This document shows positions 28,210-41,800 of a DNA stretch of 64,000 bases, one piece after another; the first letter of the stretch is position 1; each line of letters begins with the position of its first letter. The notes under the pieces were generated by a model that was not told the DNA's origin, ran no database searches, and was given only the letters and a program-made list of their open reading frames with translations. The translations under genes were made by a program, and so were the position numbers. The stretch is from IMG/VR virus record IMGVR_UViG_3300031951_000015, positions 1-64,000 of that record. The stretch is one strand, 5' to 3'. This stretch comes from a virus.

Positions 28210-29784
28210 TTAAAATTCCAGGATAATTTTAACGTCTTCTTTTTGTCTAGAATTTCGAGAAACTGTTGATCTATTATCAATATAAATTATATCTCCCGAC
28301 TTATTATTTATCTCTGGATTTGCAAGTCCATTAGTAAATTCAACTCCAAGATTTATAACTTTATTTGAAATAGTTGTAGTTATTCCAGAAAATCCACTAA
28401 TTGTTCCATTCCATCCACTGGGGAATTTATTGACACTTGTAATTGTATTAAATCCAACTGATTTTCCGGAAGAATTGAAAAACGTAGACATGCCTACAAA
28501 ATCAGTATGTCCAATTCCACCGCCACCACTAAAATATATAGATCTATCCGAATAATATTTCAAAACATTTGTTTCAGAGTCATAAGAAACAACATAACCT
28601 AATGCTTTTTTTCCATCCGATTGAATTTGCTGTATCTTATCACCTACTGCTGGTGTTCCACCAGTAATAGAACTAAATCTCATAGAATAAACACCAGAAA
28701 AATCACTTTGAGTATAAACTGAAGTGTTTATCCCTGTTGAATCAAATACAGTTGGATTCTTTATGATTCCAACTTGAGAAAATTTAGAATCTACTGGAAA
28801 ATCTTTTGTTGAATCATCAAACCTTGCATAGATTAAAATTTTATCTGCACCAAGTTCTTTATATAAATCAAATCCATGACCCTTTGAAGGTGGGATGATT
28901 GGAATTAATTCTGCAAAAACTCCATCATTTCCAAGAGCACCTTGTTGAGTTGCTAAATCAACTAAAGCAAAAGTATAATTTTTTCCACCAGATGTAACAG
29001 TAACATCTGTAATTTTAGTTGATGCGTCTACAGTGACTAAAACTGTTCCATTAGATCCATCACCAACTAAATTGCAAGATCTAGTTCCTGAAGCATATCC
29101 AAGACCTTGATTTTTAATATAAACTTTTTTAATCTGATTTTCGTTAAGATCAGAATTTCCATTTTCTCTTACTGATACAATTTGAGAATTAGTGGAAGTT
29201 TGCCAATCATTAGGAAGAGTTATATACTCTGTTGAATCGAACTTAATAATGTCTGATGGGGAAATTGTGTAAAGATATTTCCAAGAATATCCATCACTTA
29301 ATTGTGTTGGTTCTAAATCTGTAAAAGTTGGTTCTATTTGAGAAGCATTCCCTGTACTATTAATTCCAGAAGAACCATTGTCAATGCAAATATAAATTCT
29401 ATAATCAGAATTTATAACATAATAATTTGTATCATATAATCTTAAAGAACCTGCTACTGGAGAACGATTTAAATCACTATAATCTGGGCGATACATCTCA
29501 TATTTTTGTCCAGAATTCCAATCAACTTTTCTAATTACTCTTCTTATATTTGCACTTGTTATTTTTTTACCAAATAGAATAGTTGAATTATAATGATTTA
29601 AATAATCAATATTATCAGTTGGATTTGGTGGTATAGTATCCCAAGTAGCACTTCTTCCAAATCCAGATGCTGTTGGGTTGGATAATCCAACAAAAACATA
29701 ATAAGAATTTGAAGAGTCGTTAACAGAATCTACAAAATTAGATGCATTAAGTATTCTAAACTGATCTGTTACAATTGCAGGCAT
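28210..29784 (-). CDS. gp8: Baseplate wedge protein gp8
   Basis: 524 residues versus 334 in T4. PPNPTDNIDYLNHYNSTILF, VIRKVDWNSGQKYEMYRPDY, LSDGYSWKYLYTISPSDIIK and the C-terminal GDIIYIDNRSTVSRNSRQKE align by eye with T4 gp8. The extra ~190 residues include one GxGYASGTR beta repeat near residue 225. gp8 is part of the wedge with gp6, gp7, gp10, gp25 and gp53. A perfect TATAAATA lies 20 bp upstream. Confidence 0.93.
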   Translation of the reverse strand: MPAIVTDQFRILNASNFVDSVNDSSNSYYVFVGLSNPTASGFGRSATWDTIPPNPTDNIDYLNHYNSTILFGKKITSANIRRVIRKVDWNSGQKYEMYRPDYSDLNRSPVAGSLRLYDTNYYVINSDYRIYICIDNGSSGINSTGNASQIEPTFTDLEPTQLSDGYSWKYLYTISPSDIIKFDSTEYITLPNDWQTSTNSQIVSVRENGNSDLNENQIKKVYIKNQGLGYASGTRSCNLVGDGSNGTVLVTVDASTKITDVTVTSGGKNYTFALVDLATQQGALGNDGVFAELIPIIPPSKGHGFDLYKELGADKILIYARFDDSTKDFPVDSKFSQVGIIKNPTVFDSTGINTSVYTQSDFSGVYSMRFSSITGGTPAVGDKIQQIQSDGKKALGYVVSYDSETNVLKYYSDRSIYFSGGGGIGHTDFVGMSTFFNSSGKSVGFNTITSVNKFPSGWNGTISGFSGITTTISNKVINLGVEFTNGLANPEINNKSGDIIYIDNRSTVSRNSRQKEDVKIILEF

Positions 29785-29803
29785 TTGAATATTGTTTTTT
29801 CTA

Positions 29804-29811
29804 TATTTATA
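29804..29811 (-). promoter_or_regulatory. Late promoter TATAAATA for gp8
   Basis: Exact late consensus between the giant gene and gp8. Confidence 0.65.
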
Positions 29812-29816
29812 CTATG

Positions 29817-32800
29817 TTATAGATCCTTTTTAATTGCACCAGTATTTCTTAATCCATAATTTCTTCTTTGGATGGTTGGGAACGTGGTTAATCCTGAATT
29901 AACCGTAAATCCAGAAATACCAATTGAAATTGGAGTTAACGATCTTGTTAGTGAAGATAATTTACCCCAAGAAAACTTACCAACATTATCACCCGTAGTT
30001 GCAATTCCAACTATTGAAGTTTGAGAATGAATATTACATGTAACCACACCCGCAGAAATTGCACTTATTCGGTAAATGTTATCTACGCATATAGTACCAA
30101 TCCCGATCACATCAGTATTTGAATTTATAATAGAAGTAACACCATTTCCAACTATTGTATCATAAACAAAAATATAATCACCAATAGAGAGAGATGGTAC
30201 TAATGAATCAAAGTTTTGTGCAGTAAATCTAAGGGCCAAATCTGTTCCAATACCGACTGTTGTTCCAATACCAGTTAGATTTCCAGATTTACCTGCTACT
30301 GCGGTAATGTTGGTGATATTTTCATAAGTTGGATCTGGTAAAGGAACAAGAACTTGTGGTGGATTTGACGTTGTATAACCAAATCCCGGATTATTAATTG
30401 TAACTGCAGATAAAGAACCGTTAACTATACTAATTGATGCATTTGCTGTAGTCCCAATCCCAACACCTATTCTCATTGGAGACGAAATGCTTACATTTAT
30501 AGACGCACCTACATAACCACCACCAGCATTATTAATTGATAATGACTGAATTGTTCCTGCAATAGAAACAACAGCAGTAACAGCAGCAGATACTGGATCT
30601 GGAGTGCCAGAAATAATTAATGCATTAAAATCTGGAGTTATTTCCGATTCATAGTTAAAGAATTCTGAATTATCGACATATATTGTACCATCTGTCGATG
30701 TCAAGTCTTTAATAATTTTAGCAGTTGGATAAATTTGAGGTTCAATAGAATCTCTAGATTTAGAAATTAATTCACCATCGATGACCTTATCTACTTTTTG
30801 TTTTGTCCAATTTAGTGGTTTGAAGTTACTAGCATCAATACCTTGAAAACCATATGGTGATGTTTCTATAATATCTGATGTTACTATTCCAGAAATTACT
30901 CTAGAATTTTGTGTAGTTGTAATTCCAGAAAGTAAATTGTTACTTAAAATTTGAATATCATCACCAGGTTTAAGAGTTTCAAAAACTGTTATATATTCAC
31001 TATCTAAAGAACTTCCCCTATAGAAATAAATTGATATATTATCTTCTACTTTAGGTGGTTCAGTAAATGTAAACGAGGTTCCTCCATTAAATTGATATGC
31101 AACACCTGGTTGCTGAAGAATTCCATTGATAAAAATTACTAATAATGTATTAAAATCGATTAATTGAGAGTCTTGATCTTTTGAATTTTTCTCAAAACTT
31201 AATAACTGTGAGTTGTAATAAAGTGGGAATCTAACTCTTAGTCCGTCTTGTAAATTTTTAATTGAATCAATGTAATCTAATTCACCAAACTGCCAAGCAG
31301 AGAATGAGTCTGTAAAAGTATCAACAACTGTTAATTTAAATTCCGAAATAGGTGAAGATAAACCATATGCAGTTACAAGTCCAACGACCTTAACAACATC
31401 TCCAGGTTTAAATCCATATCCATTTCTTACAATTTCAAAATTAGTTACTTCAAAGAGTGTTGATCCAATTCCTGTAGTTGAACATGCACCAACATCAACA
31501 TTTACTAATAATCCTGTTCCACAACTAGTTGTTGTCCCTATTCCTAATCTAGAAACTCCAATTACTGTTAAATTACTATAACTTGGAGCAGAAACATTAA
31601 TTGTTGGATTTGTGTATCCACTCCCACCATTAACAATAGTAAATGAAAGAGTTCCTCCAGCACCTACGTTTGCTGAAATTATTGATCCATTACCAGTAGA
31701 GTCGGTAACCGCTACAGAAACTGGATTTGTATATCCAGATCCCCAATTACCTGTTGTTCCTATTCCAATAGATGTAATTATACCTCCAGAAATAATAGAT
31801 GTAACAGATGCTCCAACTAAAGGAGCATAACCTAATCCAGGAGTTGATCCTAAAGATACAATTACACCACCTCTTGGAAGTTGATTTAAATTTATATCTG
31901 ATTCTGAAACTATAAGTGACCCATTTGTTGATGTAATTCCTGAAAATACTATACTACTAACACCAACTACAGTATCCTCAAAAATTCTGAAGTTATTGTT
32001 TATATTATTTTCTGTGGTTGGAGTTTGATAAATTCCATTAATTAAAACAATTCCATTTCCACCTATAGTTCCCAATCCAATAGTGTTTCCTCCACCAACA
32101 GTTAATTTATAAGTCTGTCCTATTCCTGTGAAATTTTCAGAAATGTTATCATAAACTACATTTGAAGTATAATCTTTTCTTAAAAATACTCTACCATTAA
32201 AGTATGATTTTGCCTCAGGAAGTTCATCAAAATCGACAAGTAATTGATCTTCTAAACTTCCTTGTGGAGGATATGTAAAATAAATAGCACTCTTTGAAAT
32301 ATTAAAAGATCCTCTATAAACAGACGCAATTCCCGAGTTTGAATGTGAAGTTGCCGAAGATCCAACAAAACCTCTTTTAACGCCAACTAATGGGAATGTC
32401 CCTGCAAAAGAAATTGGTCCGGAGTATGTTGTGCCAAATCCAACATTTTCAACTTTCATATATTCGTTATCAATCTTAAGAATATCTCCAATAAGAATTG
32501 AAGATATACCACTTAATGCAAAGAATGTAGTTGCTGCACCAATAGAAGTACCATTATTAACGGTATAATTTAATAAAGAGTATGATATTGGAGATTGAAT
32601 TATATTATCAATTGTAATAATTGATTTTTCATTTTTCTTGACCATTTCCAATTCATGTGCATTACCAAGACCAACTGAAGTAAATGTTACCGCTATTCCA
32701 GCTGCGGCATATTCTTTTCTGGTTGCTATTTTAAATTTATCATTATTAATTTTAATTGCATATACAACTGGAGGAAGAAGATTGGTAACGACTCCAACAT

Positions 32801-35800
32801 AATTTAAAGTAGATCCAATTCCAACTGAAGTTGCAGCAACTCCAATAAAAGTTGAATTTGGTCTGTAAATTAATTCTTCACCTGTACTAAAGAAATGATT
32901 TGAAATATTAAAGTTTCCAGTTGATGGTTCTAATACTAAAGAATTTGAGGGATCAAAAGTTTTCATGAAAATTGGCACGCCATTATATTTAAGATCAAAT
33001 TGAAGAGTATTAATATCATCATCATTAATAGCAAAGTACTTAGAAACTCCAACTGATTCTAAAACATTACTATATTCTAAATTTGGAGCAATATTTACAT
33101 AATCATTTTCTCTATAAAAACTTTGATTAAAACTTAAAATTTCAAAAGTTCCTGAGAATCCTGCATCAGGATAAAATTTCAATGATACTGTTGATCCAGA
33201 TATTTCACCACCAAAAGTTCCTATTCCAGAAGTGCTTCCTATTGATAAGAATGGATATTGAGTTGTATAAACATTATTAGAATCTGAAATAAGCATTACT
33301 TGATGTAATGCACTTGTTTGACCAATACTTACCTTTAAAACTGATTTTACTGCATTAAATTGTGTAGACTGATATGAAATAATAGTTGATGCTGATGAAA
33401 CATTTGTATATAATGAATCATATTTCACAGTATTTTCATATCCTTCAAGTTGAGCTGGTTGTTTAAATCTATATGTCCCTATACCAGATCCAGATGCAGT
33501 TGTTCCAAATCCAATATTTTTGGATCGAATTGTTATACTATTGGTTGAAGTATTTGTGCAGGTTAATGATAAAATACCACTTGGACTAATGGAAGCTCCA
33601 AATGATCCAATAAAATTAGAACTCATTCCATCTTCACTATCAAAATAAAATTCTGATATATTTGTATCTGTACCATTATGATCTACAAAAAGTTCAACAT
33701 AATTCATTTCATTAGTTACATTATCAATTAAATGAATTTCAGAATGAATAGATTCTATTACTGCAGCACTTGATTCTAATAAAATTGCAGTTGAACCTGA
33801 AGAAACTGTAGATGTTGTTCCAGTGAGATTAATAAATCCTATAGAAGCAGTGCCTACACCTGAAGTGTAATTTGTAAAGGTGGTATTTAAATATTTTATA
33901 TTATAAGATGTATTGTATCCTTCTCTAGGAGTAAACTTAAGATAGTAATCTCCAGTGCTATCATCAATGTATCCATAAACATCTCCAATACTATTTGAAA
34001 TATAACCAGTTTCAATTGAAGATCCTACAGATATTGTTCCTTTTTCTAACGTAATAATATTGGAATTATCATTTAAGACTATTACTTCATTAAATTGAGA
34101 TTGGGAATAGTCCTTACTTGATATTTGTACGAGATACTTATTATACTTTCTAGAAGAAATGATATCTACAATTTTTGCAGAAGTATCTAAATCAAGTGCC
34201 TGGTCGGAGGTTGAAAATTCAGAACTAATATCATCAATTTCAAGAACTCTGTTTGTTCTGCATTCAAAATAATTTGATAGTCTTTTATTTTGGAGTTTTA
34301 CAAATCTAGAAATATTTTTAGTTTGATTCACATCAAAATCCTGAACAAAATCAAAATTATTAATTGTATCTACTCTATTTTCATCTATAATATTGTAGTA
34401 AGAATTGACATACTCTTCTACATTTGTTGTTCCAACACCAACATTCTGAATAATTTGAGTATCTGCAAAGTTTTTGAGACCACTTGGATGAAGTATTCCA
34501 TTTACAGGACTTACTATATCAATCCATTCTTGATTACTTTTTACAGTATATGATAAATTTTGATAATAATCATTATCAGATATGACTTGAGTATCTTCAT
34601 CTAATTTACCAATATTATCTGACCATCCAATATTTTGAACTGATGAATAATCAATGATAAATTGTCCGGTTGATTCTTTAACTTCATTAATTGTAGCGAT
34701 TGAACCAGATTGAGTTCCGCGTATAATTTGACCTTTTTCTAATTCATATGATCCCGAAGTCTTAATATAATTATTATTTGATTCTGAAATTTTTAAATCT
34801 TTTTCAATAAAATTACTTTGTTCTTTTATTTCTAGCGATTCTCCAATAATAAAATTTGAAAAAACTTGATTAAAGTTAAATGATGGATAATCACTGTAGT
34901 TAATAATTCTTCCATAATTATTATCGAGTGTTTTTGCAATTCCTGGATTTGTTGTTAAACCTGATAAATTAAATCTTACAACTGCTGGGGTACTTGATGT
35001 TGATGCAGTATAACTAGAAACTGTAAAAAATTGATAACCATAATTTTCAGAATTTAGTCCATCTCCTTCAGTTCCATACTTTTCAATTCCCTCTACATAA
35101 ATTTTATCACCAACTGCAAATGGTTCTACACTAAAACCAGATGATGGTGATAGTAAAGAACAAGTTACTATTCCAGATGATGAAGATTGTATAGAACTAA
35201 TACCAACTCCATTTGAATTATTAATTACTTTCATAGTAACAGGATTTTCAGGCAATCCCTTTGGTTCAATAATAACATTGACTGATGTAATTACATTTGC
35301 GGATAAATTTGCTAGAATTAATCCCGAATCAATTTTTTCTCCAGTATCAGAATTTACTAAAATTATATCTGGTGCTGAAATATAATTTTTTCCACCATAT
35401 GTAACATTAACTTCCTCAATTGTTTTTGAATTTTCAATAGTTAAAAACTTAGGAATAGATGCTTCTGGTCGCAAAGTTTTATCTGAAGAATATTCAAAAC
35501 CTTCATTTAGAATTCTAATTTCATTAATTTGTCCAACATAATCTGATTTTGGTATAATATATGCACCTGTTCCTGAAATTGAATCAATTCCTTCGAATAC
35601 TGGTAACTTTTTAAAATTGGATCCTGCTGAAATTGTCCTAACCTTAGAAACTCCACCAGAAGCACTTGCAGAAGTTGTAGTGTATTCTAAACTATCACAA
35701 TCACTTTGAGTATAATAATTTTTCTCTGGTGATTTTGTTAATGAAATACTAAATGTTGTTGTCCCAACTCCAGAAATATTGTAAGAACCATTATAATAAC

Positions 35801-38800
35801 TATCAATAAAATTAATTTGAGAATAATTTTGAACTTCTTTATCAGCAGTGCTAATGTAACCAGATTTCTCTAAGGCATAGAATAGTTGAGTTGGTAAACC
35901 TTCACTATAATTAATTGTTAGCGAAGCATTGGTTGATATCCCAACAGTTCCTAGACCACTTACAGAGAATGTGGATGTAGATCCTATAGAAATAAATTCA
36001 TCCTTAAATTCCTGATCATAGAATATTTTAAACTTATAACCAGATAGAGAAGAATCCGTTAAATTGAATACAAGGTTATTATTTTTGATTGTAGGAATTG
36101 CTGGATTGATTTGAGCAAAAGTTGCAGTTGTAAAAGAAAAATTATTGACTATGAGAGGAGGATTTGAAATTGAATCAAGATACGTTTCACAAATATTAAT
36201 GGTATCTTTATCAATTTTATAAACAAAGTATTCTTTTTTATTGTTTACAAAATAATCTAAGAAAATTTTATTGCCCGTTTCGAGTCCATGATTTGGAATA
36301 TATAAAACATTTCCATAATTTTTAACAGCTGGAGCTACATTAAATCCTAAAGCACCAGGAGATATATCTCCTGGTGCAGAGGCAAATCTTGCAATTAAAA
36401 GACCATCTCCAAGAGGTTGTACTAATCCACTACCATCAACATCAAAATAAGAACTGACTATTCCACATCTTGCGTAACATGTTGCATGTGTTGTTCTAAT
36501 TGCATTTTGTGGGAATGTAATTCCAGTTGCAATATTCGGAAAAGATGCAAGTCCAAATAGATATCTTGTAATTAATACTCCATCATTATAACTTACAACT
36601 CCATCCCCATCAATATCAAATTGAGTGTAGTTATCCCAAATGTAATCATATATTTGTTGAGCATTTCTAGTTGCTGTGGGAGAAATTGCACTACTAGTCC
36701 AAGCTATTCCAACTGCAGTATCTAAAGTTACAACTCTAGTTGGGTATGTGTAACTAAATTCGGAAGCACTACCAACTCCTGATACATTACTTCCTGTAAG
36801 TGATAATGAATTAATTAGTAATTTGTTATATGCTTGATTATATTTTAATCTAACAGCAGTAGAAGTTCCAATACCAACGGAAAGATTTGGTTTTACTGAA
36901 AGATTAATTATATCTCCAGAAATGAGTTCGTGAGATGTTGAAACTGAAACTTGAGTTACAATTTTTTCAATATCACCCTTTACTTGTGTAAAGTTTGATT
37001 GTAAGGAATATTGATAATCATTAGAACCATTATTGATAAAGAACAAACCACTTGTTGATGTTGTCAATCCAATTTGAGTGACAATACCAATATGATCTAC
37101 TGATTTTTTAATTATATAAACAGTTTGACTATCTCCACTTGAAGGTAAATTAAATGCCGTGCTTCCTTCAGTATTCGCAACAGAAATTGCAGATGCACTT
37201 GAAGGTTTTGTGAAAGTTACTGCTTGATTTGTTTTAAATGAATGATTTGGTAAATAAATTGATTGAGTTGGAATTGAGATGAGATTATTAGTTTGAACTC
37301 CAATGTTGTTAATAACTTTAACATCAATACCAGAAGTAGTGCCTACACCAATAGATTGATTTGCATTAAAATAAATTAAATCATTAATTTTAGATTCAAA
37401 ATAATCTACAGATTTATTAACTATAAATGTGTCTGTATTGAAATATATTGGTGTTGTTGCAGTATGAGCAGCGCCAGTTGTTTCTCTAACAACTCTAAGT
37501 ACATTTTGAACCGGAAAAATATTTAATACTGATAATCTTTCTGATTCTATTGTTAAACTACTTCCTATAGAAATATTTTCAGGGATATTAGAAACATAAA
37601 CATCAGTAACAATACCAGCTGCTGAATATGATGGAATTTCTTGAATAATAACTGATGTATATGAAGTTACTCCTATTTGTTGAAATCCATTTAATGAAGA
37701 AAGTGATGTGGAAAAACCAGAAATGTTTACATAATCTAGATTTTCAAAATTGTGTTTTGGACTAACTTTAACTTCAACTTGATTTCCATTTTTCCAAGTG
37801 AAAATTGCATCATTATATGATGTTATTGAAGTTTGTAAGTTTGAAATTTCTTCACCTTTAATTTCAGATACTTGTGCTATTAGTCCTCCACCATTTGTAT
37901 TTTCTTCATTGAATTGTAAAGTATTCCCAATTTTATAGTTATATCCAGAATTTATGATATCAAAACTATCAATTGAACCAAAAGTGACTGATTCAACAAC
38001 TGCAGTTTGATTAACAATTTCGTTTGATTCAATTATAAAATCATTATCAGCATAGTTATCATTAACTTTATATGGAAATGTATTTCTGACTAAATTAGAA
38101 TTATTAAAATCAAATGATTGATTTAAAGTTTTGTTTTCTGCTATAAATTTGGATCTATATCTGTCTCCAATAAAATATGGAAAACTGCCAACTACATTGT
38201 TTTCATCATCAATTATTGATGTTGCAAAATAAGCATATACTCCATTTGGAAATTCTGGAGTTATACAGTATCTTCCATTATATTCATCTAAATCTCCAGA
38301 ATTTGTAAATTTGTAGTCTTCTACAAAAAATCCAGAGTTAAATCCAGATGGTCTGTTTAAAATATTTGCAGTATTTAAAGTATAACCAGATACTAATTTT
38401 TTAAGTGTTGAATTATCTTTTGGATTTTCATAACCATATGGTCCATAAATTGGATTACCATCATATGCCCATCCAATAATAGGTGAGTGAATTGTTCCAT
38501 CATCAAAAAATTGAGATTGCCCCTCATACCTTTTAAATTCTGATTGAAGCGTTTGAGAATATGAAAAAACTCCATATTGCAAATTATTATATGATGATGT
38601 TACTAGATCTACTGCCTCTAAAGAAGTATCATCTATATCTTTATATAAAACATTTTTTTTAACTGTAATAGATCTTACTTGAGGATCAAGTAAAACATTT
38701 TTGCCTGCAGGGATTACTGAAATAGTGGTATTTGCAGTGGAGTATCCTGTACCAGGATTTACAACAATCACGTCAGTAATTTTATTATTAACCACAATAG

Positions 38801-41800
38801 CTCTCAAAGCAGCACCAGTTCCTGTGCCAGTTACAATAATATCTGGAGTTGAATAGTATTCAGTTCCACCATATTGAACAAAAACATCTTGTATTGATCC
38901 ATTAATAATGTTTGCTTTAAGTTGAGCATCTTTACCATTTTTAATGGAAATAGATGGTTTTTTATGGTAGTTTAAAATTGTAGATCCATAGTCAGATCCT
39001 TTCTCATAAACATAAACATCTACAATTTCTCCACGTATAGTTGGAGTTGCATCAATAACACCTGTAATTTGAGTGCTACCAAAACCAACTGCAGAATATT
39101 CTACTTTTAAATAAATATCTGGATAATTGAAAACGTGATAACCAGAACCTGTAGATCCTAAACTAATATAATTTTTTCTTAAATAATTTGTTCTTACTGT
39201 TCCTCCAATGCCAGCATTAGATAATTTAAAAGTATCATTATCAACCTTAAGAACATAGTATTGATTTGTTGTAGTCAATCCTGATATTAAATTACCTGTA
39301 CTTGAATATACAATTAATTCACCATCTTTAAAACCGTGATTTGAAAATGAGATTGTATGATTGATTGTAGAAATTCCAGTTGGAACAACTCTTAATTTTC
39401 TATTTGTATATCCACTTCCTTGATTTATGATCTTAATTTCAGATAGAGTATTTTTTGGTTCTGTAGCAAACTTATGAATACCACTTGTACCAATTGTTGT
39501 AAATCCTACAGTATTAATTCCAGATTTAAAATCCTCAAATGACTCATAAAGTTGAATTGTATTATTACTGATAAATTTGCTATAATATAATGACTCATTT
39601 TTAAGTGTCCTTCCAGTATTAGCATCTGATCCATAATAAGTGCCAATACCCAATGGAGAATTTCCACCCTGTCTATAAAGAATAGGTTGACCATCATATA
39701 AATTATGATCACTAAGAAATGTAATAGTTTCAAAAGTTGTACTTATTCCACCACCATTTGATATTTCTCTTGCATCAAATGCAATCTCTCTTCTTTTTCT
39801 TTCTACAATTGGTTCAAAAGTAGCATCTGTCCCATTTCCACCGGTTAAAGCAACTGAAACAATAACGTCAATATCAAAATCTTGAGGATCAACATAAATT
39901 TTTTCTACTGAACCACTAATGACTGGTTGAACAAGAGCAGATCCAGAGGACAGTGATAGTAATGGGGGGTTAATAACATCATAACCAGTTCCCCCACTTA
40001 GTACATTTACAGACTCTAGGGGTCCATAGTAAATTTTTTTATCAGATTTATAATTAAAAATTTCAACTCCATTAACTAAAATTCCAACTGCTCCAGGAAG
40101 TGTTAAATCAGATTTACCATCACCAATATTATTGGAAATAGGAAATTTTCTAAGTATTTTTTGTGGTGATAAAACTTTTTGTTTTTGAGAATCTAAAATA
40201 AAATTATGTGTACCATCCGTTAAAGTGCCAAAAGACACATAGTTTTCAGTTCCAACTAAACTCTTAGAAAGATATAGTTTAATTTGTTGATTATTTGTTC
40301 CTGAAACAACTTCGACATAATATAATCCTTCACTCAATCCTGAGATTGGGGTATCTGAAGCAGTATAGTATATTTCACTACCTGTCAAAAAAGAAACTCT
40401 TTCTGAAAAAGTAATGGTTGAATATAATTGTGTGATTGAGTTTTTTCCACTAACTCCAGAAGCATTATAAGAAAAGAGTGAATTTGAAATTTGATATGAT
40501 GGCAATGAGTTTGAGGCAACATACATGTGCTCATTATTTTCATCATAAACATTTTGAACGTCTGAAGTTGTAGGATTATATTCAAATTCTACATTAGAAG
40601 CATTAGCATTTTTAATCTTTCTTCTAATATCATATTTTAAATCTGGTAAAAGACTAAAACCCTCTGCAATTGTTATTTGATTTTCAAAAATTGAAGTTAT
40701 TTCTAAATTAGAATTTATTATAGTTTGGGAATCACGAGTTAAAATGTCAATATAATCACCGACTTTAAGACTAGATTTATCAATATTACTTTTTAGAGTA
40801 ATTTGTGGAGTTGAAAAAGAATCAATTTGATATCTTGAGCTGGTATTGTAAATCCAACTATTTGCAAAAATTTCTTTATAAGTTTTTTGAATTGGTAATT
40901 GTGGATTTTTTATAATTGTTCCAATATTTTTAACTTTTATTTGTTCACCTATGGAAATTGAAGAATTTGTAGTGATTGGTTTATAATTTGATATAACTCC
41001 AGTAATTCTAATTTCGACTTTTTTAGATTTATCTCCTTCAGCATACCCATAATATGTTTCATCTGAATAAATGGTAGAAGCAGTTGCAATACCAGATGTA
41101 ACTCCGGAACATCCAAAAAATTGGTTAATACTTTTATCAATATATGTAATTTTATTATTTCCAGAATAAATTGTTCCAGATTGTGGAAATCCTAATGTTG
41201 AATCTACAGTAATGACTGAATCACCTTCACTTACATAATTTAAATTTTTTGTGTTCCCTGTAATATTGAAAGTTCCTGTTATTGTTGGGAATGCATCATC
41301 ATAACCAATAAAAAGTAAAAGTTTGTAATATGTTTTATTTTTTCTTCGAATTATCTCAACTTCTGATACCGAAGCTGATGTTGTAATATCATTGTTTTTA
41401 AATATTGTTTGACCTTTTAATTGTAAAGGATCTCCTGAAATTACATCAGCAATAACAACCGCTCTCCTTACATAAGTTGATGATGATGGTTTTAACAAAA
41501 ATTGTTCAAGATCAATTACCTTTGGAGTTTCACCAAATAAAACATTAAAAAGAATTTTAAATGATTCTTCAGTCCCTTTAGATTCATAAAGAGTTCTTGC
41601 TTCTTTAATGAAATTGCCAACATTCAAATCTGAAACAAAATCTTTGTTTTCTAGATCTGGAGTTAAAGAATATTTAATTTTTTTATAAAATTCTTTTAAA
41701 AATAAAGAGCTTAAATTTTGTACGGTCGATAATCCTACATGTGATGCTGAGTTTGATGTAGAAAATACCAGTTCTTCAGATTGGAGATCATGATGATAAT

